This document shows, piece by piece, positions 1 through 6,027 of a DNA stretch of 12,668 bases. Source of the stretch: Oscillospiraceae bacterium (GTDB lineage Bacteria; Bacillota; Clostridia; Oscillospirales; Acutalibacteraceae); NCBI GenBank assembly GCA_031273775.1, contig JAISRF010000083.1:1-12668 (forward strand), written 5' to 3'. The position numbers were made by a program, and so were the translations under genes. How positions within the stretch are numbered: the first letter of the stretch is position 1; each line of letters starts with the position of its first letter. The notes beneath the pieces were generated by a model, which worked only from the letters and a program-made list of their open reading frames with translations, made no database searches and had not been told where the DNA came from.

Positions 1-652
1 CCTTGATGCGGCGAAAATCAACACAGGAACATTGTCTGCAGACCGCATCACCGGCACAACCATCAGCTATTACAGCGGCAGCACGCTCACCACGCAAATC
101 AACTCCAATGGGTTGGAACTGACCCGCGACAACGTGAAAATCGGGCGAATCGGGACGAATAGCTTTACAGGCAACTCGTCATGGCGCGGGTTGGTGTTCG
201 ACCTTGAATACGCCGGCAACTACATGACTTGGGCGTGGAAGGAGTCAACGTCTGCCTCTGCTTACACGACGAAATTCACCTATTACCGCAGCAAATTGTC
301 CGACGGCATGGAGAAGGGTTTTCATTTTGACGATGTGGTGTTCCTCAAAGGCGGCGTCGCCGTGGGATCGGGTTCGAGCGTCGTCACCACGCAGGTGCAT
401 CACTGGTCGCTTGGCTCCGATAACTGCTTCGCCATGCGCACATCGAACAGCAAAGCGGGCTTTGCCATGGGCGGCAACAACCTCATTCTCGGCGACGACG
501 GGCAGTGGGTGGATTTCGGCGTTATCCGCGAAATCTGCAAAAAGCTGGCGGGAAAGACCATCGCGCTGCCCTGCGGTTTCAACAGCAGCGGTCAAGCCAC
601 AAGCTGGTACAACCCGGAAACCTACCCAAGCATGACTTGGTGGACGACATGA
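1..652 (+). CDS. Phage tail / receptor-binding protein, C-terminal part (5' end outside window)
   Basis: The reading frame is open from base 2 and ends at TGA 650-652, giving about 216 visible codons. The TTG at 32 lies inside the frame, and I see no ribosome binding site for it, so this is the end of a longer gene. The visible start (LDAAKINTGTLSADRITG) is the 'aginst-a-tail' style spacer seen in minor structural and tail-fibre proteins of Gram-positive siphophages. It is followed by a Ser/Thr/Gly/Asn-rich, beta-type region with many aromatic residues and a Trp-rich end (MTWWTT). There is no signal peptide, membrane segment or enzyme motif. The position just upstream of the small late genes, holin and endolysin fits the distal tail or host-recognition protein. 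The family is inferred from composition and synteny, so the exact role (baseplate, fibre or tail spike) is open. Confidence 0.65.
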   Translation, partial: LDAAKINTGTLSADRITGTTISYYSGSTLTTQINSNGLELTRDNVKIGRIGTNSFTGNSSWRGLVFDLEYAGNYMTWAWKESTSASAYTTKFTYYRSKLSDGMEKGFHFDDVVFLKGGVAVGSGSSVVTTQVHHWSLGSDNCFAMRTSNSKAGFAMGGNNLILGDDGQWVDFGVIREICKKLAGKTIALPCGFNSSGQATSWYNPETYPSMTWWTT

Positions 653-658
653 TAATGC

Positions 659-685
659 GGAATTCGGAAGGAGGAATTCGGAATT
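659..685 (+). repeat. 14-bp-period direct repeat holding the ribosome binding site of the next gene
   Basis: GGAATTCGGA occurs at 659-668 and again at 673-682, with a third partial copy (GGAATT) at 680-685. The AAGGAGG Shine-Dalgarno of the next gene (668-674) sits between the two full copies, 11 nt before its ATG. It is a short tandem duplication in the intercistronic gap; function unknown. Confidence 0.6.
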
Positions 686-946
686 ATGGATGAAAAACTC
701 ACACCCCTAACACCCGTTGTGACGCCCATTGAAGAGCGGCTGTATGTCGTATCGCCGCACCCGGTGGCTGCCGCGCCGTTGAGCGTGGAGACTACATCCA
801 CAGCTGAACCGATTGTCGCAGATGAATCCGTTGCCGACTTGATACGGATGGCAGTGGCAGGGCTTCGCAGCGAACTCAGCGCAGAATTGCAAGCGGAAGT
901 TCAACAAGAATTAAGCAAAGGAGCGGAATTAAATGCTAAAAATTAA
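686..946 (+). CDS. Small phage protein of unknown function (86 aa)
   Basis: The ATG at 686 is preceded by GGAAGGAGG (666-674). The stop at 944-946 lies beyond the start of the next gene, a 14-bp overlap suggesting translational coupling. I do not recognise the family. Residues 1-45 are rich in Pro, Thr and Val and probably extended. Residues 48-82 (SVADLIRMAV to VQQELSKG) look like one amphipathic, possibly coiled-coil helix with repeated Ala/Glu/Leu. There is no signal peptide or membrane segment. Its place between the tail protein gene and the DUF1617-like gene suggests a minor structural or tail-accessory protein, but only by location. Confidence 0.7.
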   Translation: MDEKLTPLTPVVTPIEERLYVVSPHPVAAAPLSVETTSTAEPIVADESVADLIRMAVAGLRSELSAELQAEVQQELSKGAELNAKN

Positions 947-1352
947 GAACTATCAACTGGTTGACCTGCTTGAATTCCTCGAAAAAGCAGAGCTAAAGCC
1001 AAGGGCAAGCCGTGTGCGCACAAAGCTGAACAAGCTGCTTTACGCCAAAATTCAGGACTTGCAGGGCGATGAAATGGCGTTGCTGGAGAAATTCGGCAAG
1101 CGGGACGACAGCGGTGCACTCATTGAGGACAGCGGCACCTACACACTGATTGAGGAGACCGCCGCCGAGTACCACCAAGAAAAAGGTGCGTTACTGGACG
1201 AAACCACATCTATCAATGTTGACGAGCTTCGTGACAAGCTGGCCGTTCTGATTGAAGAACTGGAAAACAGCGATGTGAAGCTGTCCGGCAAGGATGCCGA
1301 ATCGCTGGATTTACTGCTGGACGCGCTGGAAACGGAGGTCAAAAACTCATGA
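933..1352 (+). CDS. DUF1617-like phage protein (139 aa)
   Basis: The ATG at 933 has AAGGAG (918-923) upstream and overlaps the previous gene's end. The stop TGA is at 1350-1352. The protein is highly charged and helical. The N-terminal segment (residues 1-35, with LLEFLEKAELKPRASRVRTK) resembles the start of DUF1617 proteins of Bacillota siphophages, in which a Leu-rich helix is followed by a conserved S-R-x-R-T-K-type patch. Residues 90-139 are acidic and probably coiled coil. Members of that family lie between the tail/baseplate genes and the holin-endolysin pair, as here. No biochemical function is established to my knowledge. The family call comes from memory of sequence style plus context and needs a profile search. 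Confidence 0.65.
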   Translation: MLKIKNYQLVDLLEFLEKAELKPRASRVRTKLNKLLYAKIQDLQGDEMALLEKFGKRDDSGALIEDSGTYTLIEETAAEYHQEKGALLDETTSINVDELRDKLAVLIEELENSDVKLSGKDAESLDLLLDALETEVKNS

Positions 1353-1390
1353 GCCGCAAAGAAAAGAATCGGATAAGAGGGCAGCCTTGA
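1349..1390 (+). CDS. Possible 13-codon leader/minigene between DUF1617-like gene and holin
   Basis: ATG at 1349 overlaps the previous stop in an ATGA arrangement. A good ribosome binding site, GGAGG at 1334-1338, lies 10 nt upstream. The frame encodes MSRKEKNRIRGQP and stops at TGA 1388-1390, inside a hairpin-forming stretch (1379-1399). The peptide is very basic and matches nothing I know. It could be a degraded small phage gene, a leader peptide for the terminator that follows, or chance. Low confidence. Confidence 0.3.
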   Translation: MSRKEKNRIRGQP

Positions 1391-1418
1391 CGGCCGCCCA
1401 ACACAAAATCACGCACAA

Positions 1419-1445
1419 CGCTTGCCACACGGCAGGCGTATTTTT
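1419..1445 (+). terminator. Intrinsic terminator or attenuator upstream of the holin gene
   Basis: CGCTTGCC (1419-1426), loop ACAC, GGCAGGCG (1431-1438) forms an 8-bp stem with one T-G pair, followed by TATTTTTA. It lies 25 bp before the holin ATG, so full termination would shut off the lysis genes unless readthrough, antitermination or a late-phage activator operates. Confidence 0.65.
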
Positions 1446-1469
1446 ATCGAAAAAACGGAGGCAAACGAC

Positions 1470-2021
1470 ATGTTAAAAACAATCTGGAACTGGGCGCACA
1501 CGGCGTTCACGGGGCTGGGCGCGTTGCTTGGCTGGTATCTCGGCGGGCTGGACGACGGGAGCCCCGCTGGCAGCTTTCTCTACGCGCTCATCGCGTTTGT
1601 GATTGCCGACTACATCACGGGCTTGCTTCGCGCGGTAGTTGAGAAAAATCTCTCCAGCCGCATCGGGGCGAGGGGCATTGCCAAAAAAGTCGCCATCTTT
1701 GTGGTGGTCGGCATTGGTCATTTAGCCGACCTGTACATGCTGGAGGGCGGCGGCGACATGCTTCGCACAGCAGTCATCTTTTTCTACCTCGCCAATGAGG
1801 GCATCTCCTTGCTGGAAAACGCAACAGCCATCGGTCTGCCCGTACCTGATCAGCTAAAAAACATACTGGCACAGCTGCACGGAAAATCCGCTGAACTTAC
1901 TCCCGCTGACCCTACACCTATCCCCACGCAGCCTGCGCCGGTGAATCCGCCTGCGCAACAGCAAGCCTACCCCGGCACATCCCAAAAATCTAATCAGGAG
2001 GGCAACGACAATGAATCTTAA
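1470..2021 (+). CDS. Phage holin, TcdE/UtxA-like toxin secretion/lysis holin family (183 aa)
   Basis: Holins assemble in the inner membrane and open holes that release the endolysin or depolarise the cell. The ATG at 1470 is chosen because ACGGAGG (1455-1461) sits 8 nt upstream; the same frame extends to 1422 without a ribosome binding site. Hydrophobic segments are at about residues 12-25, 34-54, 72-88 and 99-118. The core IADYITGLLRA (about 45-55), SSRIGARGIAKKV (62-74) and FFYLANEGISLLENA (104-118) is typical of the Phage_holin_4_1 family, which includes clostridial TcdE. Residues 139-183 form a Pro/Gln-rich hydrophilic tail, longer than in many members. The gene overlaps the endolysin gene by 11 bp, as in a classic lysis cassette. 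Confidence 0.9.
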   Translation: MLKTIWNWAHTAFTGLGALLGWYLGGLDDGSPAGSFLYALIAFVIADYITGLLRAVVEKNLSSRIGARGIAKKVAIFVVVGIGHLADLYMLEGGGDMLRTAVIFFYLANEGISLLENATAIGLPVPDQLKNILAQLHGKSAELTPADPTPIPTQPAPVNPPAQQQAYPGTSQKSNQEGNDNES

Positions 2022-3075
2022 GAAACTCATCTTCACCCAAAACGCCTGCTACAAAGCGGGCCGCACCATCGCCGTCAAAGGTCTGATGTTGCATTCGACC
2101 GGGGCTAACAACCCCAATCTCAAACGATATGTGGGGCCGGACGACGGCTTGCTGGGCAAAAACCAGTACAACAACCACTGGAATACGGGCAACCCCGACG
2201 GGAGACAGGTCTGCGTCCACGGCTTTTTTGGAAAGCTGGCTGACGGCACGATTGCCACCTACCAGACCCTGCCGTGGAATCACCGCGGCTGGCACGGGGG
2301 CAGCGGCGCGAAGGGCAGCGTGAACGATACCCACATCGGCGTGGAGATGTGCGAGGACGGCTTGACCGACCCCGCATATTTCGCCGCCGTTTACAAAGAA
2401 GCCACCGAGCTTTTCGCCCATCTCTGCCGCGAGTTCGGGCTTGACCCTATGAAAGATGGCGTCATCATCGGTCATTATGAGGGCTATCAGCGCGGCATCG
2501 CCAGCAACCATGGCGACCCCAAGAACTGGATGCCCAAGCACGGAAAATCCATGGACACCTTTCGCGCCGACGTAAAAAAGCTGCTGGATGGCTCAACTCC
2601 TGCGCCAGCCCCTGCGCCTGTGCCAACACCTGTAACACCGCCCGCAACCACCGTCATCAAAAAAGGCGATACAGTCAAGATTGTCGATAATGCCACTTAT
2701 TATGACGGCAAAGCAATCCCGGCGTGGGTGAAAAAGGACAGCTGGATTGTGTCCTCGCTATCCAAAGACCGTGCCGTTCTCGGCAAAAACGCAGCCGGGA
2801 CAAACGACATCCAAAGCCCGGTCAACACGAAATTTCTGATTGTTGTTGGGGACTCTGCTCCTGCTCCCACGCCAACACCGACTACTTTTTCACCCTATCT
2901 GGTCAAAGTCACCGCCGATGTGCTGAACATCCGCAAAGGCCCCGGAACTAACTATGCCGATATGGGCGACATCAAGGATAAAGGCACCTACACCATTGTG
3001 GAGGAACAAAGCGGCTGGGGCAAGCTCAAATCCGGCGCGGGCTGGATTTCGCTGGACTATACCAAGCGCGTGTAG
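2011..3075 (+). CDS. Phage endolysin: N-acetylmuramoyl-L-alanine amidase with SH3-type cell wall binding domain (354 aa)
   Basis: It cuts the bond between N-acetylmuramic acid and L-alanine in peptidoglycan at the end of the lytic cycle. The ATG at 2011 follows CAGGAGGG (1995-2002). Residues about 20-190 form an Amidase_2 (PGRP/T7-lysozyme-like) domain. Likely zinc ligands are H28 (in LMLHST) and H155 and/or H167 (IIGHYEGY and SNHGDP), with the conserved end NWMPKHGKSMDTFR (172-185). Two Pro/Ala/Thr linkers (about 194-214 and 281-291) enclose a central domain (215-280) of unassigned but SH3-like type. The C-terminus (296-354), with NIRKGPGTNY and SGWGKL, is a bacterial SH3_3 domain. There is no signal peptide, so export depends on the holin encoded just upstream. 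A strong terminator follows. Confidence 0.93.
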   Translation: MNLKKLIFTQNACYKAGRTIAVKGLMLHSTGANNPNLKRYVGPDDGLLGKNQYNNHWNTGNPDGRQVCVHGFFGKLADGTIATYQTLPWNHRGWHGGSGAKGSVNDTHIGVEMCEDGLTDPAYFAAVYKEATELFAHLCREFGLDPMKDGVIIGHYEGYQRGIASNHGDPKNWMPKHGKSMDTFRADVKKLLDGSTPAPAPAPVPTPVTPPATTVIKKGDTVKIVDNATYYDGKAIPAWVKKDSWIVSSLSKDRAVLGKNAAGTNDIQSPVNTKFLIVVGDSAPAPTPTPTTFSPYLVKVTADVLNIRKGPGTNYADMGDIKDKGTYTIVEEQSGWGKLKSGAGWISLDYTKRV

Positions 3076-3098
3076 CCCTGTCATCCCATAACTATCAG

Positions 3099-3144
3099 AA
3101 CCCCACCTTTTGAGAGTAATCTCAGAGGGTGGGGTTATTTTTTT
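3099..3144 (+). terminator. Strong intrinsic terminator after the lysis cassette
   Basis: AACCCCACC (3099-3107) pairs perfectly with GGTGGGGTT (3128-3136). An inner hairpin TGAGA-GTAA-TCTCA lies inside the loop, and a run of seven T follows (3138-3144). It ends the phage late operon 24 bp after the endolysin stop and separates it from the integration cassette. Confidence 0.93.
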
Positions 3145-3205
3145 GTCCGCTGCCCCTTACATTTTCATTCTGCCATGACCTACCTGTGAAGGGGGGGTCT
3201 GCATC

Positions 3206-3589
3206 ATGACCAGTTCACAAAAAGACCGCATTGTTCAGATGCGCAAAAAAGGACGGAGCTATGCCGCTATCGCAGAAACCCTCGGCGTTTCGGAAAATAC
3301 AGTTAAATCTTTTTGCCGTCGCAACAATCTGGGCGGCAGCAATACCGATGGCGACCGCTGTGCTCAGTGCGGCAAAAACATGGGATTGTCCGACCGCAAA
3401 AATCGCCGCTTTTGTAATGACTCTTGCCGAAGCAAATGGTGGGCAGCCCATCCCGAAAAACGCGGTGGGCTGGCTACAGTGGAAATTATCTGTGCCGTAT
3501 GTGGCAAATCGTTTTTTGCACTTACCGGCACTAACCGAAAATTCTGCTCCCGCAAATGCTACGGCAAAAGCAAGGCGGTGGCGAAATGA
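3206..3589 (+). CDS. HTH protein with two zinc-binding motifs, recombinase-linked (127 aa)
   Basis: The ATG at 3206 follows GAAGGGGGGG (3188-3197). Residues 5-40 form a helix-turn-helix of sigma-70 region 4/resolvase type (KGRSYAAIAETLGVSENTVK). Two near-identical Cys motifs follow: C52/C55-C70/C74 and C96/C99-C114/C118, both CX2C-X14-CX3C, which look like tandem treble-clef or zinc-ribbon folds. I recall similar proteins encoded just upstream of serine recombinases in Bacillota mobile elements, usually annotated as HTH or sigma-like proteins. The gene overlaps the next by ATGA. A DNA-binding regulator or recombination accessory factor is likely, but the function is inferred. A weak promoter-like pair (TTGTCC 3143-3148, CATTCT 3166-3171, 17 bp apart) lies upstream. 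Confidence 0.8.
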   Translation: MTSSQKDRIVQMRKKGRSYAAIAETLGVSENTVKSFCRRNNLGGSNTDGDRCAQCGKNMGLSDRKNRRFCNDSCRSKWWAAHPEKRGGLATVEIICAVCGKSFFALTGTNRKFCSRKCYGKSKAVAK

Positions 3590-3789
3590 CCAAGCAGGAA
3601 GCCGTCATGCACTACAAAGCTGCTATCGCCATCTTTAGGAAGTGGCTGGAAACGGGTATTATCACGGCGGATGATTTCCGCATAATAAGCACAAATACGG
3701 CCGAAAAATACAGCATTAATTCTACAAGCATATTCTTTGAAAATGGCGAAACACCCGTTGACTTATTATCGATTCAGAGTGATAAATAG
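3586..3789 (+). CDS. SHOCT-like small protein upstream of the serine recombinase (67 aa)
   Basis: The ATG at 3586 overlaps the previous stop as ATGA, which indicates translational coupling; only a weak AAGGCGG (3571-3577) precedes it. The stop TAG is at 3787-3789, 25 bp before the recombinase start. Residues 8-35 (MHYKAAIAIFRKWLETGIITADDFRII) match the short-helix pattern 'L..L...G.ITeeEf' of SHOCT domains, followed by a second helix TAEKY. Small proteins like this commonly precede large serine recombinases in Clostridia. The function is unknown; a helper of recombination or excision is a reasonable guess from position only. Confidence 0.75.
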   Translation: MTKQEAVMHYKAAIAIFRKWLETGIITADDFRIISTNTAEKYSINSTSIFFENGETPVDLLSIQSDK

Positions 3790-3814
3790 GATGACCGAAA
3801 GGAGGTCGAACCCT

Positions 3815-5350
3815 ATGATTATCAAGGATGTAGCGCCTATTACGCCGCTGCCAAAACGTCAAAATGTGGCGGCCTATGCGCGGGTGTCCTGCGGCAAAGA
3901 TGAGATGCTGCATAGTTTGGCGGCGCAGGTCAGCGCCTACAGCGCGTTGATTCAAAGCCGCCCCGACTGGAACTACTGTGGCGTGTTCGCAGAGGCGGCC
4001 GAGACAGGCACCAAGGAAAGCCGCCCGGAATTCCAGCGGCTGCTTACAGATTGCCGGGCCGGGCTTGTGGATATGGTGATTACAAAATCCATATCTCGCT
4101 TTGCGCGCAACACCGTCACGCTGCTGGCCACGGTGCGTGAACTTAAAGAACTGGGTGTAGATGTGTTTTTTGAAGAGCAGAGAATACACAGTCTTTCTTG
4201 CGAGGGGAAACTCATGCTAACCATTCTCGCAGGGTACGCCCAGGAGGAGAGCCGAAGTTGCTCAGACAATGTAAAATGGCGCGTTCGCAAGGATTTTGAA
4301 CAGGGAAAGCCCAGCGGTTTTCGCATGATGGGTTACCGTTTGAAGGGCGGTATTCCCACGATTGTGCCGAAGGAAGCCGAATGGGTCAGGCAGATTTTTG
4401 CCGATTACCTGGAGGGTTTTGGCGTGGAAGCCATCGCCAAGCACTGCAAAGCGCAAGGTATTAAAATCGGCAAAACTGGCATCGCGGGGATTTTGCGCAA
4501 TGTCAAGTATATGGGAGACATGTTGCTCCAAAAGGGCTTCACGACCAATTACCTCACCAAAGCCCGCAAGAAAAACGAAGGCGAGATTCCTCAATTTTGG
4601 GTTGAAGGAAGCCACCCTGCCATTATATCGGTGGATGAGTGGGAGACGGTTCAAGCCGAACTGGCGCGCCGCAGCACCCTCGGCAGATCGCTGAGCTGCC
4701 ACAGCCCGTTTGCCACGCGGCTGGTTTGCGGCTCTTGCGGCGGTTTCTACGGCAAAAAAGTGTGGGGCAGTTACAAAGACGACAAATCCCGCCGCCGTGA
4801 GGTCTGGCAGTGCAACGATAAATACAAGCGGCTCGGCAATCCCGGCAAGGGATGCCAAACGCCCACTCTCACCGAAGATGACATCAAGGCAAGGTTCTTA
4901 GCGGTCTGGAATGGCATGGCGGACAACCGTGAAAACCTTATCTCCGACTGCCGCACAGCAAAAGAACTGCTTTGCAACTACAAAAACATTACCGCCGAGA
5001 TTGCGGAATTGGAGCGCGAGGTTGAGGTGGCGCGGGAACTTTCGCGCAAAGCCATCTACGAAAACGCCCACACACAGCAAAACCAAGCTGAATGGAATGA
5101 ACGCAACGACGGGTACTTGGAGCGTGTGCGGACGGTTCTTGCCCGCATTACAGAGTTGACCGAAGAAAAACGCCGCCGCCAGCACAAGGCGCGGATTCTG
5201 GAAAGCTACATCCGAAACCTTGAAAAAAGCCCTGATTCACTCACTGATTTCGATGAAAAAGTGTTCATCACCGCCATCGACCGCATGACCGTGGAACTGG
5301 GCGGAACGCTGACATTTCTCTTTTTGGACGGGAGCAGCGTGGTTGGATGA
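3815..5350 (+). CDS. Large serine recombinase / phage integrase (511 aa)
   Basis: It catalyses site-specific integration or excision through a serine-DNA intermediate. The ATG at 3815 is chosen because AAAGGAGG (3798-3805) lies 9 nt upstream; the frame is open back to 3737, but without such a site. Residues 17-160 are the resolvase catalytic domain: YARVS with catalytic S25, SISRFARN with R95 and R98, and the helix-E segment LAGYAQEESRS (138-148). Residues 170-285 form the Recombinase domain (GYRLKGG to AIISVDEWETVQ). C305/C308 and C333/C347 form the zinc ribbon, and residues 385-465 form the coiled coil expected of this family. Length and domain order are complete, with no frameshift. It is the last gene of the prophage, so the attachment site should follow closely. 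Confidence 0.95.
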   Translation: MIIKDVAPITPLPKRQNVAAYARVSCGKDEMLHSLAAQVSAYSALIQSRPDWNYCGVFAEAAETGTKESRPEFQRLLTDCRAGLVDMVITKSISRFARNTVTLLATVRELKELGVDVFFEEQRIHSLSCEGKLMLTILAGYAQEESRSCSDNVKWRVRKDFEQGKPSGFRMMGYRLKGGIPTIVPKEAEWVRQIFADYLEGFGVEAIAKHCKAQGIKIGKTGIAGILRNVKYMGDMLLQKGFTTNYLTKARKKNEGEIPQFWVEGSHPAIISVDEWETVQAELARRSTLGRSLSCHSPFATRLVCGSCGGFYGKKVWGSYKDDKSRRREVWQCNDKYKRLGNPGKGCQTPTLTEDDIKARFLAVWNGMADNRENLISDCRTAKELLCNYKNITAEIAELEREVEVARELSRKAIYENAHTQQNQAEWNERNDGYLERVRTVLARITELTEEKRRRQHKARILESYIRNLEKSPDSLTDFDEKVFITAIDRMTVELGGTLTFLFLDGSSVVG

Positions 5351-5368
5351 GAATATCGCACAAGAATG

Positions 5369-5396
5369 GCTCGCTGGATGGCGGGCTGTTTTTTTT
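5369..5396 (+). terminator. Intrinsic terminator of the recombinase gene
   Basis: GCTCGCT-GGAT-GGCGGGC (5369-5386) folds into a 7-bp stem with two or three G-T pairs, followed by TG and eight T (5389-5396). It starts 18 bp after the recombinase stop codon. Confidence 0.85.
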
Positions 5397-5585
5397 ATGC
5401 TTCAGTTCAAAGATTTAACGCCTTTTTGCATACCCCCCTTATCCCGTTAAAAGATACCCCTGTTTTCAGGTGATTTTCGGATTTTTCTCTTTTTCAGCCG
5501 TTTGGTAGGCATAGATACAAGCCTATCATTTAACGGTGTATGCACGGTTTTCCTTGATATACCGCCGTTTTCAGGGCATAAGTAA
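5397..5585. other. Prophage/host junction, non-coding, expected to hold the attachment half-site
   Basis: No credible gene lies here. It is bounded by the recombinase terminator and the ssrA terminator. GTTTTCAGG occurs twice (near 5462 and 5566). GGTAGGC...GCCTATC (about 5505-5528) is a small inverted repeat, and a longer imperfect dyad spans 5532-5569. Large serine recombinases use short cores within roughly 40-50-bp imperfect dyads, so attR probably lies here. The exact crossover cannot be read without the left end of the prophage. Confidence 0.55.
5532..5569. other. Candidate recombinase attachment half-site (imperfect dyad)
   Basis: AACGGTGTAT on the left mirrors ATACCGCCGTT on the right (reverse complement AACGGCGGTAT, one gap), centred near 5550. 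Size and imperfect symmetry fit a serine-integrase site, but the match is short and no second copy is in the window. Speculative. Confidence 0.2.
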
Positions 5586-5625
5586 AACCCTAAACTGGCA
5601 AACCGAAGTTTATCAATTTAGGGTT
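5580..5625 (-). terminator. ssrA terminator with UUCG inner hairpin
   Basis: On the - strand, AACCCTAAA (5625-5617) pairs perfectly with TTTAGGGTT (5594-5586). Within the loop, AAAC-TTCG-GTTT (5611-5600) forms a second stem closed by a UUCG tetraloop. The 3' side continues TTTTACTT. It begins 7 nt after the CCA end of tmRNA, so the terminator is intact on the host side of the prophage. Confidence 0.8.
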
Positions 5626-5632
5626 ATTACCG

Positions 5633-6006
5633 TGGTGGAGGCGGCGGGAGTTGAACCCGCGTCCGAAAACTCATTCCCATAAATTTCTACGAGCGTAGTT
5701 AATCTTTTACGATTCCCCTAACAGAAAACAACTGTTGTCTGTTTCCACACGCCGGTTAACAGGCTTGCAGTTTCGGTAGCCCCAAGGTCATGACCCCGCT
5801 CGGAGCAAGGCGGAGTTCACGTTCACCGCTGTGTGACGCCCAAACCGGAGCCGCGGTGCTCACCGGCAGGACGGCTGCTTAATTAAGCAGCGAGTGCAAC
5901 GTTATTGTTGTTGTTTAATTTATAAAATTGCGGCATTTATAAAGCGGTCCCGCGCCGCTGCTCGCTGTTCATGGTTCAAAATCCCCGTCGAAACCTTTAC
6001 GCCCCC
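5633..6006 (-). ncRNA. ssrA: tmRNA (transfer-messenger RNA, 374 nt)
   Basis: It rescues stalled ribosomes together with SmpB and adds a degradation tag. The 5' GGGGGCG (6006-6000) pairs with CGCCTCC before the discriminator A and encoded CCA (5633-5635), giving a full 7-bp acceptor stem with one G-U pair. The T-arm sequence GGGTTCAACTCCC (T-loop TTCAACT) precedes the acceptor strand. A pseudoknot-like fold (AGCGG-CGCGGGA-CCGCT, then GCCGC) precedes the tag frame. The tag frame ends AAC AAC AAC AAT AAC GTT GCA CTC GCT GCT TAA (stop at 5885-5883), encoding NNNNNVALAA. Codons upstream in frame are AAA TTA, so the resume codon cannot be fixed by eye. One-piece, full-length and apparently functional. 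smpB lies about 0.9 kb upstream on the same strand. Confidence 0.97.
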
Positions 6007-6011
6007 ATGAC

Positions 6012-6027
6012 GCGCTCCGCGGAGCGC
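6012..6027. repeat. Perfect 16-bp GC-rich palindrome next to the tmRNA 5' end
   Basis: GCGCTCCGCGGAGCGC is a perfect palindrome ending 5 bp before the first base of mature tmRNA. It is flanked by AGTTGAGAGTTAAGAATT, which resembles AT-rich flanks of small intergenic repeats. It is not a terminator for the - strand, as no T-run follows. It could be a repeat element, a precursor-processing hairpin or a protein-binding site. Confidence 0.7.

Noticed and set aside
32..652. Complete gene starting at TTG 32
   Set aside because: The frame is open upstream to the window edge with phage-tail-like sequence, and no ribosome binding site precedes the TTG.
1990..2541. 183-codon - strand open frame over the endolysin gene
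   Set aside because: Antisense shadow of the amidase domain.
4262..4858. 198-codon - strand open frame inside the serine recombinase gene
   Set aside because: Antisense shadow of a well-supported gene; no ribosome binding site and no recognisable protein.
5397..5585. CRISPR-like or tandem array suggested by repeated GTTTTCAGG and ATACC-type words
   Set aside because: Only two copies of a 9-bp word with no regular spacing.
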